Counted from the stretch's first letter, positions 27,249 to 37,705 are shown. The stretch is 59,751 nucleotides of DNA from CAZHZT01 sp964537285 (GCA_964537285.1 CAZHZT010000021.1:1-59751), one strand, 5' to 3'. Notes: generated by a model not told the origin, from the sequence alone. Translations and numbers: made by a program.

Positions 27249-27308
27249 AATATGTTAGTGTTTTTACTTTATTAACAGTCTAAATAATAACTCCACCAAA
27301 TCAGAGAT

Positions 27309-29567
27309 TTACTTTAAAATCGTTTCCAACTTTTCCAGGGCAACCCAAAACCCTTCGCCTGCATTCTCATGGCCCTGCCAAATCTCAGGAATAAAGGAAG
27401 CATCAGGACAAAGACGATTCATGACCTCGGCTATGGCAGGAAAGTCGATCTCTCCTTCCCCGATTTGAAGTCCTTCTCCGCCGGTATTTTCAGAATCTGC
27501 AAAATGAATATGAGCTGAATAAGCCGCCGTTTTTTCAAGAAAGTTATAGAACGACCAATTATAATGTGTACAAGCCAGCTTGGAATGCGAAGTATCCATG
27601 CAGATCCGGTAATTGTTTTGCGAACAGAAATCGGCAATTTCCTCTGCACTTACGAATAAATTGTGATAACGTTGCCCTCCGAAATGCCAGGGAAATGGCG
27701 GCATAGTTTGTGGAATAATTTCCACACCTTCCATATCTAATTGAGATAAACTATCTAATAAGATTTCGTAAAGCTTTTTACGTTCTTCTTCCGACAGGAA
27801 ATCATCTTGTGAAAAACCTCCGACATTAGTAATAATCAATGGTTTCGTAGCCTTTTTAAAATAAGGCTTAAGCGATTTGGTGATCTCAATAACTCTCTGC
27901 AACTCTTTTATGGAGTGGGCTCGATATTCCTCATCCAAAGAACATAGATCAAGGGTATGATCACCGGCAAATAGTTCCGGGCTGTGTACCACATAATCCA
28001 AATCCAGAGGCTCGCTAAAGAAGTCTTCCAGGTTGACATCCATGTCTTTGTAACTAAGATGGAACTCCAGTACATCCGGATTGGTGCCTGTGATTAAGGT
28101 GTCAAAATCATGATAACGCACCGGAATACCCCACGGGCGGGTAAAGCGATAAGGTCTGCGTTCGATCGCATCATCTTCAATATCATTAGGGTAGAAGAAA
28201 TCGCCTGCTTTGAAATCGTGCTTAGCTTTACGACCGATCAAAGCTTCCCGGTGGTTAGGCTGCAAACCACGCCCGGGGCTTTTCACCTCAACCATATGAT
28301 CTTTAATGACTTCGCCTTTTTTCAAATCCTGATTAATGATTAAGCTTTTGGCTAAGTTAACCCGGTTAATCATTTCCCCCTGGCTCAGCTTGCGTTCAGC
28401 ATTGGTACCAAGGCCTTCCTCTACTTCCCGAATCCCTTTAACCATTTCGCGGAATTCATCGGGAAGGAGACTGGCTTTGTGGTCATTGCCTTCCATGTTT
28501 TTATCGAGGGTGATGTGACGCTCTACCACTTTTGCTCCCAAAGAGACCGCTGCAATAGAAATGGCGATGCCACGCTCATGTCCGGAGTATCCGACCAAGC
28601 AGTTGCCAATTTCCTGAATACGTTCGATGTATTTCAGATTTATATCTTTAAAAGGAGCCGGATAGGTAGAGTTACAGTGTAGAAGCACGTGCGGTGCCCC
28701 AAGATGTCTTAACAGTTGGGCACTTTGCACTATCTCATCTTCCGTACTCATCCCTGTAGAACAGATCATTGGTTTACCTGTAGCGGCAATAGCTCTAAGC
28801 AATTCATGATTCGTCAGATCTGCCGAAGCCACTTTATAAGCAGGCATTCCATACTCCTCCAGCGCTTCAAGGCTTTTCACATCCCAAGGCGTACAAAGAG
28901 GCTGAATCCCCTTTTCCTTGCAGTAATCAAATACTTCGAAAAGCTGTTCATTTGTCAATTGAAAGCGGGAAAGCAAATCGAGTGTGTATTGAGAACCTAA
29001 GTTTTCCTTGATATCATCGGGATTACCTGCATTTTGATACAAAGCTTCCATGTTGCGCATTTGGAATTTTGCGCAATTAGCTCCTGCTCGCACAGACTCA
29101 TCAACGAGCTTCTTCGCCAATTCCATGCTACCATTGTGGTTATTCCCGACCTCAGCAATCACAAAACAAGGTGACTCTTCATTCAACTGGAAATCTCCGA
29201 TGTAGAATCCTTCAGAAGGCGTATTCCGACCTGCTACCGCAATTAGGTGATGTTGCTGGTCAATTATGGGTACAAATAAAACACGTTCCAGTAATTCTTC
29301 TACTTTTTCGGGCTCGTCATCCTGGTAAGCAAATAAGAATTTTTTATTGCAAAGCTCTGATATCGGCTGGTTAAGGTCAGGTTGCTCTTCTTTGATCAAC
29401 CAGCGGATAATATCTCCATTCGTAGCTAATCCACTCAGAATATCTTTTTCTGAAACTACAAAAACGATCCTTCCGTGTGTGGCTTCAATTTTGCGAAGCG
29501 CATTCAGGATGCTCTCTTCCTCGTTTACAATATATTTAGTAATATCTCTATCTAAAAACATGAACAA
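27309..29567 (-). CDS. CBS-NeuB-SAF-TIM-barrel fusion (nonulosonate synthase)
   Basis: A 752-aa multidomain protein. Residues about 1-115 form a CBS pair. Residues 130-380 are the NeuB synthase barrel with AEVGNNHNGSMELAKKLVD, STGMSTEDEI, LLHCNSTYPAP and GYSGHERG, which condenses PEP with an N-acetyl-hexosamine. Residues about 400-460 are the SAF/antifreeze-like domain (KSPGRGLQP). Residues about 475-752 are an added xylose-isomerase-like TIM barrel with CMDTSHSKLACTH and HIHFADSENTGGEG. Plain NeuB proteins are about 350 aa. The C-terminal barrel may supply an epimerase or isomerase step, by inference. Confidence 0.88.
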   Translation of the reverse strand: MFMFLDRDITKYIVNEEESILNALRKIEATHGRIVFVVSEKDILSGLATNGDIIRWLIKEEQPDLNQPISELCNKKFLFAYQDDEPEKVEELLERVLFVPIIDQQHHLIAVAGRNTPSEGFYIGDFQLNEESPCFVIAEVGNNHNGSMELAKKLVDESVRAGANCAKFQMRNMEALYQNAGNPDDIKENLGSQYTLDLLSRFQLTNEQLFEVFDYCKEKGIQPLCTPWDVKSLEALEEYGMPAYKVASADLTNHELLRAIAATGKPMICSTGMSTEDEIVQSAQLLRHLGAPHVLLHCNSTYPAPFKDINLKYIERIQEIGNCLVGYSGHERGIAISIAAVSLGAKVVERHITLDKNMEGNDHKASLLPDEFREMVKGIREVEEGLGTNAERKLSQGEMINRVNLAKSLIINQDLKKGEVIKDHMVEVKSPGRGLQPNHREALIGRKAKHDFKAGDFFYPNDIEDDAIERRPYRFTRPWGIPVRYHDFDTLITGTNPDVLEFHLSYKDMDVNLEDFFSEPLDLDYVVHSPELFAGDHTLDLCSLDEEYRAHSIKELQRVIEITKSLKPYFKKATKPLIITNVGGFSQDDFLSEEERKKLYEILLDSLSQLDMEGVEIIPQTMPPFPWHFGGQRYHNLFVSAEEIADFCSQNNYRICMDTSHSKLACTHYNWSFYNFLEKTAAYSAHIHFADSENTGGEGLQIGEGEIDFPAIAEVMNRLCPDASFIPEIWQGHENAGEGFWVALEKLETILK

Positions 29568-29625
29568 TGGTTGTTTATTTCGTTATATTTAAGTAATTAC
29601 TGCAAATAAACGAAAAATAAACACC

Positions 29626-30483
29626 TTGCTCAAAAAAATAATCGACCTCATCCTCTACAGTAACTTCTGGATTGCTCTATGCGCCACCGCAATGGTGCTT
29701 GAAGGTCAGTTTATTTTTAACGAAACATGGACGCTTTCCAATCTTGCTATTTACGTATTCTTTGCCACGCTTTTCTTGTATGCCATCCACCGCATTGTTG
29801 GATTGTATAAAGTAAAAGATTTTATACATTCCGGCCGATATGCCATTATCTCCAACTTTCGATCACACATCAGGATCTATGCGATTGTTGCTGGTTTGAT
29901 CACTTTAGTCTTATTTTTTAAACTATCCTGGCGAGTGCAGCTAATGCTGATTATTCCGGCATTAATATCGCTGGGCTATGCTATTCCCATTTTAGACGGA
30001 AGGCGGCTGCGTGATTTTCAATTCATTAAGATATTCCTTATTGCGGGCGTATGGGCATGGGTTACGGTTGTTCTTCCGGCTTTGGATGCACAAAGCCTAT
30101 TTAGCTGGAAAACCTTTTTTATGATCCCGGAGCGTGTAGCCTTTATCTTTGCGATCACCTTACCATTTGATATTCGCGATCTGGAAGTAGATCAGAAAAA
30201 CGGGGTAATGACCATTCCTTCCATTCTGGGCGTAGATAAAACCGTTCAACTCAGCATACGCCTGCTGGCAGTCAGCCTAATCTTTGCTACTGCTGGCTGG
30301 ACAATTCAGGAATATCCCACAGCAGCTTACCTGGGTATATGTGCGTCGATCTTAATAACTATTCCGATTATTATAAGAGCTCCCAAGGCAAAGCATGATT
30401 ACTATTTTACGGGCTTACTGGATGGAACTTTATTCCTACAACCCCTATTAATCTGGGCATTTTGGTATGGGAATGCGATTTAA
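29626..30483 (+). CDS. UbiA-like prenyltransferase family protein
   Basis: A 285-aa membrane protein with about eight hydrophobic helices. The second Asp-rich motif of UbiA enzymes is visible as DIRDLEVDQKNG (about residue 183). The first (NDxxD type) is not: the equivalent loop reads HRIVGLYKVKDF. Loss of the first motif makes normal prenyl transfer doubtful. The start is TTG at 29626. It is divergent from the nonulosonate synthase gene, with 58 bases between. The substrate is unknown. Confidence 0.75.
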   Translation: MLKKIIDLILYSNFWIALCATAMVLEGQFIFNETWTLSNLAIYVFFATLFLYAIHRIVGLYKVKDFIHSGRYAIISNFRSHIRIYAIVAGLITLVLFFKLSWRVQLMLIIPALISLGYAIPILDGRRLRDFQFIKIFLIAGVWAWVTVVLPALDAQSLFSWKTFFMIPERVAFIFAITLPFDIRDLEVDQKNGVMTIPSILGVDKTVQLSIRLLAVSLIFATAGWTIQEYPTAAYLGICASILITIPIIIRAPKAKHDYYFTGLLDGTLFLQPLLIWAFWYGNAI

Positions 30484-30600
30484 CGGAAAATGGTTAAAGG
30501 GGAACAACAGCTCCACCTGCAGCTAGATAAACCGAAAAGACACGCGGAATTATATACGTTGCCCGTTAACCATTTCCCGTTGTTTCGCCTATTCAATAAC
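30482..30600. repeat. Inverted repeat around the BNR gene stop
   Basis: GGAAAATGGTTAA and TTAACCATTTCCC pair across about 75 bases, flanked by GGGGAACAAC and CGTTGTTTCG. It belongs to the loose group of GGGGAACGG-like repeats seen at 2.8, 8.5 and 35.2 kb. It lies between two convergent genes and may terminate both. Confidence 0.5.
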
Positions 30601-33480
30601 CCAGTTTTTAGTAATCTCTTCCTTGCCCGTCCAGAACACCAACTGGTACGAACCTTTCGGAATATAAAATTTCCCGTTATCTGCTTTTTTTAGCGTAATT
30701 TCTTTTTCAGCATCCTTATTGAGCTCTTTTTCCAAACGTTCCACTGCATCAGGATTGATAGTGAAATCGTACTCAACATATTGAATGCCGTTTTCCAGGG
30801 AGATGTTGTCCTCAAAAACGACCAATCCCTCACTTGTTTTTATGGAAAAGTTTAACTTATCAGGCACGCCCATAAAGATCGGGAAGCTTGTTTTAGGCTC
30901 GTAGGGCTTTCGCCAGGCAGCTGATTGCCGCCCCCAGCCAGCTCTTTTCTTTACTTTTTCAGGAAAGTCAAAAACATAAAGAATAGCTCCTTCGTAGATT
31001 TCCTTCGTAAGTTGTTGGATTTGCGATACATCCGCCTTGTAAATAGATCTACCATGTGTACCTACAACCAGTTCATTTTCTCTGGGGTGAACGACCAGGT
31101 CATGCACAGCAACCGCTGGCAAATCTTTATCCATTAGTTGGAAAGTCTCTCCCTGATCCAGTGAAATATAAAGGCCGTGATCTGTACCAACATACAGGAT
31201 TTGAGGGTTTACAGGATCTTCAATGATGACATTGACAGGTTCATCTGGTAAATCTCCGCTTATATCTGTCCAGGATGATCCATAATCAGAGGATTTATAT
31301 AAGTAAGCGTCGAAAAGATCCCAACGATATCCGTTTAATGAAACATAGACTGTAGCTTCATCATGTTGTGAGGCGAATACTGTCATTACCCAAAGATCAT
31401 CCGGAAGATCTTCAGAAATAAGCTCCCAATTATTGCCTCCATCTTTACTCACGTGAACGAGTCCGTCATCACTTCCGGCATAGATTAAGCCGAACCTGAG
31501 GGATGACTCATGAATAGAAGTAAGCGTACCATAAGCAACATCTCCTTGTTTTCCTCCTTTGGTTAAGTCCGGAGAAATCGCATCAAAATGCTCCCCTTGA
31601 TCAAAGGAACGAAAGACTTTATTCCCTCCCATGTACAGAATGTCCTGGTTGTGATTCGAAAGATGAATAGGCGTCTGCCAGTTCCAACGATAAGGCCGCT
31701 CCCCCAGCTCATGCTTTGGTGTGATGTATTTGCGTTTTCCACTAGCCGTATTTATACGATAGTAATTCCCAAATTGAAAACCCGTATAAACCGTCCGATT
31801 ATCGCGAGTATCTACAGCTACCTGCATGCCGTCGCCCCCTAGAAGAAAATCGTAGGGATAATCACCACTACCATGCCAGGAGGTACTGGCCCGGTAGGTG
31901 CTTGGCCCCATCCAGACGCCATTGTCTTGCAATCCACCATAAATTTTGTATGGTTCATTCATATCCACAGCAATTGCATAGAATTGACCTACAGCAGGCG
32001 TATTACACTTCATCCAATGTTGGCCATCATCGTAGGAGATGTTTATCCCTCCATCATTTCCGAGGATGAGATGCCCTGTCTTTTGGGGGTTTACCCAAAG
32101 GGCATGATGATCCACGTGTACATTATCTCCATTAATTGATGAAAAGGTAACTCCTCCATTATCAGATTTTATCACAGGAACCCCCATGAAATAAATTTTC
32201 TGCGGGTTTTGCTGATCAATACGTATTTGGCCGAAGTAATAGCCGTAGGAATTGAATACGTAATCCAGATAGCCTTCATGGGTCTTTTTCCAGGTTTTGC
32301 CTTCATCATCTGATCGATAAATCTCTGCGCCGATTACGGGGGTATCAAAAAGCAGGGAGTTAGCATCTTCCAAATATTCCACTAATGCGATTGGTTTAAT
32401 TTCCCCGCTCTTCACCATTTCCATCACCTTCTTAGCCGCATATTTTTTAGGGAAGCCATTGTTTTCCAGAAAATTTTGTAACTCGTCCTCCTTCAAAGAA
32501 AGAAAGGCCTCTTTGGTCATTTCACGAAAATCCTCTTTAGCCAATCCCTCTTTCTTATCGTCCTCTTTCGGCCGGCGGAAATAATTATCGACAACTGCAT
32601 ACAATATCGCTTTATCATTGCTGTAAGCTATATCCAAACCAATCCTTCCAACACCTTCTCCGACAGGAAATCCGCTTGTTTCATCAGAAAGGAGAGTCCA
32701 GTTTTCTCCTCCATCACTGCTTCTGTATATTCCGGAGCCATTGCCAGCTTCCGTAAAATCCCAGGCACGGCGGGCACGCTCCCAAATCGAAGCGTACAAT
32801 ACATCTGAATTTTTTGGGTCAATAACCAGGTCAACGGCCCCGGCGTTTTCATTGACCAGCAATGTATGCTTCCAGTTTTTACCCCCATCAGAGGTTTTAT
32901 AAATTCCTCTTTCCGGGTTCGGAGAGTACAAATGCCCTAAAACAGCTACCCATACAACATCCGGATCATTTGGATGCAAAATAATCCTTCCCACATGATG
33001 GCTTTCTCCCAGTCCGAGATACTCCCAACTTTTCCCCCAGTCTTTACTTTTGTAAATCCCCATGCCGGCATAAGATGAACGGCTGGAATTCACTTCTCCG
33101 GTTCCAACCCAGATGATACTGTCCTTCCAGTTAACCGCAATATCTCCGATGGTCATTACCGCTTCTTTTTCAAACATAGGTTCAAAGGAGATCCCATTGG
33201 TTCCCGTAGTCCATAAGCCTCCGGAAGCATAAGCCGCAAAGAATTGAGTCGGGTCGGAAGGTGATACTTCAATGTCCGCAATTCGCCCGCCAAATACAGT
33301 AGGCCCTACAGATTGAAAAGCCACTTCTTTAAACAGCGATTTTTCTTTCAACGCTTTTCGTTGATCAAAGGCAGCTTCCCGGTCAGTAGCGTCGGTAGGG
33401 GGATAAGGGTTTTCGTATTGGGCGATTAAATTTAGCTGGCAAAAAAAGATGAAAGCAATGATTGAAAATAGGTATTTCAT
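30589..33480 (-). CDS. Secreted VPS10/BNR-repeat beta-propeller protein
   Basis: A 963-aa secreted protein with signal peptide (MKYLFSIIAFIFFCQLNLIA). It is followed by many Asp-box/BNR-like repeats, seen as SDGGxxW variants (YKTSDGGKNW, YRSSDGGENW, KSSDYGSSW), which build VPS10/sortilin-like propellers. The family is large in Bacteroidota and usually has no proven activity; some members are annotated glycosyl hydrolases without catalytic evidence. I chose ATG 33480 because it gives the signal peptide; a longer frame to 33570 adds 30 non-conserved residues. No type IX sorting domain is obvious at the C-terminus. Confidence 0.85.
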   Translation of the reverse strand: MKYLFSIIAFIFFCQLNLIAQYENPYPPTDATDREAAFDQRKALKEKSLFKEVAFQSVGPTVFGGRIADIEVSPSDPTQFFAAYASGGLWTTGTNGISFEPMFEKEAVMTIGDIAVNWKDSIIWVGTGEVNSSRSSYAGMGIYKSKDWGKSWEYLGLGESHHVGRIILHPNDPDVVWVAVLGHLYSPNPERGIYKTSDGGKNWKHTLLVNENAGAVDLVIDPKNSDVLYASIWERARRAWDFTEAGNGSGIYRSSDGGENWTLLSDETSGFPVGEGVGRIGLDIAYSNDKAILYAVVDNYFRRPKEDDKKEGLAKEDFREMTKEAFLSLKEDELQNFLENNGFPKKYAAKKVMEMVKSGEIKPIALVEYLEDANSLLFDTPVIGAEIYRSDDEGKTWKKTHEGYLDYVFNSYGYYFGQIRIDQQNPQKIYFMGVPVIKSDNGGVTFSSINGDNVHVDHHALWVNPQKTGHLILGNDGGINISYDDGQHWMKCNTPAVGQFYAIAVDMNEPYKIYGGLQDNGVWMGPSTYRASTSWHGSGDYPYDFLLGGDGMQVAVDTRDNRTVYTGFQFGNYYRINTASGKRKYITPKHELGERPYRWNWQTPIHLSNHNQDILYMGGNKVFRSFDQGEHFDAISPDLTKGGKQGDVAYGTLTSIHESSLRFGLIYAGSDDGLVHVSKDGGNNWELISEDLPDDLWVMTVFASQHDEATVYVSLNGYRWDLFDAYLYKSSDYGSSWTDISGDLPDEPVNVIIEDPVNPQILYVGTDHGLYISLDQGETFQLMDKDLPAVAVHDLVVHPRENELVVGTHGRSIYKADVSQIQQLTKEIYEGAILYVFDFPEKVKKRAGWGRQSAAWRKPYEPKTSFPIFMGVPDKLNFSIKTSEGLVVFEDNISLENGIQYVEYDFTINPDAVERLEKELNKDAEKEITLKKADNGKFYIPKGSYQLVFWTGKEEITKNWVIE

Positions 33481-33552
33481 AGATTTTTTTTTTAAAATGC
33501 TTAAATTTGATATTCGTTTTACCCATATTTGGGATTTGTAAAATACGCGCGC

Positions 33553-35154
33553 ATGAATGCCCTGCTGCAACGATTAAATGATCATCCGAAAATACTATAT
33601 TTTTTAGCTTTAGCTCTAATTCTTCCTGCATTATTAATCAAACTTGGCGTTGCCAATATTTTTCTCGGCGTCGATGAAGCGACCAGAGCCATTGTCGCTC
33701 AGGAAATGATGCTATCAGGCAACTATATCACCCCGACGATTAATGGAGAATTTTACTACAATAAACCGCCTCTCTACAACTGGATTTTGATTGTTTTCTT
33801 TCAACTCAGCGGGAGCATGAGCGAATTTGTCATGCGATTACCTAATATCTTAGGGCTACTTGTTTTCGCTTACATCATTTACTATTTCAACTCACGACAT
33901 TTCGATAAATGGTCTGCAGCGCTCCTGGGCTTGTTCATTATAACAGCCGGCAGGGTACTTTTCTGGGAGTCCTACTTTGCGTACATCGACATAACATTCT
34001 CAGCTGTAATATATGCAAATTTCATGGTCATCTACCACTTAGGTGAAAAAGGCAGGATACAAGCACTTTTTTTTACCTCCTATTTACTTACAGCTATAGC
34101 TTTTATGCTTAAAGGAATGCCGGCCATCGTATTTCAGGGCATTACATTGCTTGTTTATTTCATCTGGCAAAAAAAGTTCCTCCGTTTAATTTCACTTTCC
34201 CATATCCTTGGAGGTTTTGCCTTTTTGATCCCCGTTGGATTGTACTACTATTTCTACAATCAATACAATGATTTGAGTGCTATCTGGGCTAAACTATGGA
34301 TGGAGTCCGCTCAACGAACGGCCGTTTATAACGGATTTTATCGCTCCGCCAAGCATTTATTGGAATTCCCTTTAGAAATGTTCTACCACTATGTCCCCTG
34401 GTCTTTGTTTATATTGTTTTTATTTAAAAAAGGTTTCTGGGAAAAGCTCTCTAAGCATCCATACATCAAATACTGCTTCTTAGCTTTTGCATTTAACATC
34501 ATTTTATACTGGACTTCCCCTGAAGTATACCCCAAGTATATTTTAATGCTTATTCCCTTGATTTATACCGTTGGTTTCTTCTTTTTTCAGCAATCAGGTG
34601 CGACCTGGATGAAGAAGGGAGTTAATTACTTATTCATATTTGCAGCTGCAGGTGCCTCTCTTTGCTGCCTGATTTTTCCATTTCTTCCGGCTACAGAAAC
34701 GGGGAACTCAGGCATTGGGCTTGGCCTTGGGCTATTTCCTTTTATAGCATTTATCACTTTCCTCATGTGGAAGCTTCCTGAGCACCGCTTGATTCTTTTT
34801 ATTTCGGCCATGCTGCTTTTCCACATCGCTTTCTCCTGGTTTATCTGGTCAAAAAGAGATGCTTCCTTAAAAATTCACGAAGCACATGCAGCTAAAGTTG
34901 TAGAAATAACAAAGGATCAACCCCTTAACTATTTGAATTTTCAGCCGGTACAACACGGAAGTACGTTCTATTGGAACAAAGGGAAGGAACAAATTATCCA
35001 TTCGTTGAATGAAATACAAGATACCTCGCATTATTATATCCTCATTAGCAAGAAACTGGAAGAATACCAAGCTCAAAACAGACAAGTAAAGGTGTTTTAT
35101 GAATTTCCTTATGTTGAAACGGGTACTTCTATGTCGTTGGTTAAGTTTAAATAA
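33553..35154 (+). CDS. Glycosyltransferase family 39-like membrane protein
   Basis: A 533-aa integral membrane protein of the ArnT/PMT type (GT-C fold). It has about 11-12 helices and an early extracytoplasmic loop with DEATRAIVAQEM (about residue 40), where the catalytic Asp of this fold is expected, then NKPPLYNW. Such enzymes move a sugar from a polyprenyl-phosphate donor to lipid A or protein. I prefer ATG 33553 (MNALLQRL); an ATG 8 codons earlier is also open. It is divergent from the BNR gene. Confidence 0.82.
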   Translation: MNALLQRLNDHPKILYFLALALILPALLIKLGVANIFLGVDEATRAIVAQEMMLSGNYITPTINGEFYYNKPPLYNWILIVFFQLSGSMSEFVMRLPNILGLLVFAYIIYYFNSRHFDKWSAALLGLFIITAGRVLFWESYFAYIDITFSAVIYANFMVIYHLGEKGRIQALFFTSYLLTAIAFMLKGMPAIVFQGITLLVYFIWQKKFLRLISLSHILGGFAFLIPVGLYYYFYNQYNDLSAIWAKLWMESAQRTAVYNGFYRSAKHLLEFPLEMFYHYVPWSLFILFLFKKGFWEKLSKHPYIKYCFLAFAFNIILYWTSPEVYPKYILMLIPLIYTVGFFFFQQSGATWMKKGVNYLFIFAAAGASLCCLIFPFLPATETGNSGIGLGLGLFPFIAFITFLMWKLPEHRLILFISAMLLFHIAFSWFIWSKRDASLKIHEAHAAKVVEITKDQPLNYLNFQPVQHGSTFYWNKGKEQIIHSLNEIQDTSHYYILISKKLEEYQAQNRQVKVFYEFPYVETGTSMSLVKFK

Positions 35155-35160
35155 CTAATA

Positions 35161-35220
35161 CGGGGAACGGGGAACGGGGAACGGGGAACGGGGAACGGGG
35201 AACGGGGAACGGGGAACGGA
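35161..35220 (+). repeat. Tandem 7-bp repeat (CGGGGAA x8)
   Basis: Eight exact copies of CGGGGAA fill 35161-35216, followed by CGGA. It starts seven bases after the glycosyltransferase stop. A small AAGGCC/GGCCTT hairpin follows at 35223-35237. The other 360 bases up to gyrB are AT-rich with no gene visible. A G4 run every 7 bases on one strand could in principle form a G-quadruplex. Confidence 0.95.
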
Positions 35221-35606
35221 TTAAGGCCTTCGGCCTTGGGGAATAGATTAAAGTTTAATAAAATGAAACTTTCTTACTCAGGAATTGGTTTATATTTTGT
35301 ATATTGCAACGTTAATTTCAGTTGGTAAAATTAGAGAATTTTTCTTTGTTTTAAAACGCTCTCAATGCACATGTAAAGAGTGGAAAAAAAGAAAAAGGCC
35401 AATTTAAGCTGCCCTATTTTAAGAATTCAAACAAATCACCAGCTGGTATTCAAATAATTGAAACTGTTTCAAGAAGCGCTTTTATTTAATGGCAACTAGA
35501 ATATTCCAAGTTGATATTTCGTTTATTAATTTACGTAGTTACTTGTCAAAAGAGCTTTTGAAGCCCGTTTCACCCATCAAATTCAATTTAATCAAGTATT
35601 TATAGA

Positions 35607-37586
35607 ATGAAAGTAATTGAAGAAACAAAGCAGCCTGCAACGCCTGCTTCCGATTACAGTGCAAGCAACATTCAGGCGCTTGAAGGACTGGAGGCCGTTC
35701 GTAAACGGCCTGGAATGTATATTGGAAACACCGACACCAAGGGGCTTCATCATCTGGTGTGGGAGGTAGTTGATAACTCTATTGATGAGCATCTTGCAGG
35801 GCACTGTTCCCAAATTGATGTAATCATTCATGAAGATAATTCCATATCAGTTAAGGATGACGGACGGGGCATACCTACCGGCATGCACCAAAAACTTCAA
35901 AAGTCTGCGCTTGAAGTAGTCATGACGGTTTTACACGCCGGGGGTAAATTCGATAAAAATACTTATAAAGTCTCTGGTGGCTTACACGGTGTGGGCATAT
36001 CCTGTGTAAATGCACTATCTGATTATTTGAAAGCAGAAGTGCATCGCGAAGGAAAAGTGTTCGTTCAGGAATATTCTAAAGGGAAACCAACTCGCTCAGT
36101 AGATGTAGTTGGTGAATCAGATGATACCGGAACGATCATCACATTCAGACCTGATGATGAGATTTTCGATACGCGGGTATATAAGTATGAATCTCTCGCA
36201 AATAGACTTCGTGAACTTTCTTTCCTAAACAAAGGCCTGGAACTCACCCTAACGGATGAGCGCGATACAAACGACGAAGGAAAACCACGATTAGAAACGT
36301 TCTATTCTGAAGGTGGCTTGCAAGAGTTCGTGGTTTACCTGGATGAAACCAAACCGGCTCTTTTCGAAAAGCCTATTCATGTTACAGGAAAGCAAGATAA
36401 TGTGGAAGTGGAAGTAGCTATGCGCTACAATACGACTTACAGTGAAAATATCTCCTCCTTCGTTAATAACATCCATACCCGCGAAGGAGGAACCCATGTC
36501 AATGGCTTTAGAAGAGCGATTACTCGCGTATTTAAGGCATATGGAGATGATGCCGGCTTTTTCAAAAAGATTAAGTTCAACGTTTCAGGAGATGATTTTA
36601 AAGAAGGCCTGACAGCTGTCGTGTCTGTAAAAGTTCCTGAGCCTCAGTTTAAGGGACAAACGAAAGGGGAACTGGGGAATTCAGAAGTAACGAGTATCGT
36701 TTCCCGGATTGTAGGAGAAACCTTAAAGCACTTTCTGGAGGAAAACCCGAAAGTCGCTAAAAGGATCATTGAAAAAGTGACTCTTGCAGCTACTGCCCGC
36801 CATGCTGCCCGCAAAGCACGGGAAATGGTTCAGCGCAAAAATGTACTGACAGGAGGCGGACTGCCCGGTAAACTATCCGATTGTTCCTCCAAAGATCCCG
36901 GAGAATCTGAGATATTTCTGGTGGAAGGGGATTCGGCCGGCGGAACCGCTAAACAAGGGCGAGACCGAAACTTCCAGGCGATTTTGCCTCTACGTGGTAA
37001 AATCCTTAATGTTGAAAAAGCACTTGAACATAAGATATACGAAAATGAAGAGATTAAGAATATGTTTACCGCCCTGGGCGTAAGCATTGAAGAAAACGAG
37101 GAAGGCGATCGCACCCTGAACATTGAAAAGCTTCGCTACCACAAAATCGTCATCATGTGTGATGCCGATGTCGATGGTAGCCATATCGTTACATTGATTC
37201 TTACTTTCTTCTTCCGTTACATGCGTACATTAGTTGACACGGGCTACATCTATATTGCTGTCCCACCACTTTATCAGGTTAGGAAAGGGAAGCAGCATCG
37301 TTACTGCTGGTCAGATGAAGAGCGTGACGAAGCTATCGCCGCTTATTCTAAAGGCGAGCAGCAATCAGCCTCTGTGAAAATCCAACGTTACAAGGGGCTT
37401 GGTGAGATGAATGCCGGCCAACTATGGGAAACAACCATGGATCCGGACACGCGTATTCTTAGAAGAGTTACAATTGAAGATGCCGCCGAAGCAGATCGAG
37501 TATTTTCCATGCTAATGGGCGATGAAGTACCTCCACGTAGGGCTTTCATCGAGAAAAATGCGAAATATGCAAACGTAGATATCTAA
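35607..37586 (+). CDS. gyrB: DNA gyrase subunit B
   Basis: GyrB, 659 aa, a typical length for Bacteroidota. The GHKL ATPase region has EAVRKRPGMYIGNT, EVVDNSIDEHLAG, DDGRGIPTG and GGLHGVGISCVN. The TOPRIM region has LVEGDSAGGTAKQGRD and MCDADVDGSHI. The C-terminal QRYKGLGEMNAGQLWETTMDP segment ends the protein. It supplies the ATPase for negative supercoiling in complex with GyrA. There is no gyrA nearby, which is normal in this phylum. Upstream is a 450-base non-coding region with the tandem repeat. Confidence 0.97.
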   Translation: MKVIEETKQPATPASDYSASNIQALEGLEAVRKRPGMYIGNTDTKGLHHLVWEVVDNSIDEHLAGHCSQIDVIIHEDNSISVKDDGRGIPTGMHQKLQKSALEVVMTVLHAGGKFDKNTYKVSGGLHGVGISCVNALSDYLKAEVHREGKVFVQEYSKGKPTRSVDVVGESDDTGTIITFRPDDEIFDTRVYKYESLANRLRELSFLNKGLELTLTDERDTNDEGKPRLETFYSEGGLQEFVVYLDETKPALFEKPIHVTGKQDNVEVEVAMRYNTTYSENISSFVNNIHTREGGTHVNGFRRAITRVFKAYGDDAGFFKKIKFNVSGDDFKEGLTAVVSVKVPEPQFKGQTKGELGNSEVTSIVSRIVGETLKHFLEENPKVAKRIIEKVTLAATARHAARKAREMVQRKNVLTGGGLPGKLSDCSSKDPGESEIFLVEGDSAGGTAKQGRDRNFQAILPLRGKILNVEKALEHKIYENEEIKNMFTALGVSIEENEEGDRTLNIEKLRYHKIVIMCDADVDGSHIVTLILTFFFRYMRTLVDTGYIYIAVPPLYQVRKGKQHRYCWSDEERDEAIAAYSKGEQQSASVKIQRYKGLGEMNAGQLWETTMDPDTRILRRVTIEDAAEADRVFSMLMGDEVPPRRAFIEKNAKYANVDI

Positions 37587-37705
37587 AAACTGCTTAGAAA
37601 AAAGAGGCTGCTTCATATTAAAGAAAAGGCTGTTTTATCAGATCAGTTCAATTTTTCAAATAGTTTTTAACCTGTTCTCAGGTGTTCTTTACCCAGATTG
37701 ATCGG

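Noticed and set aside
35161..35220. A CRISPR-like repeat
   Set aside because: A 7-bp unit without spacers; no cas genes anywhere in the window.
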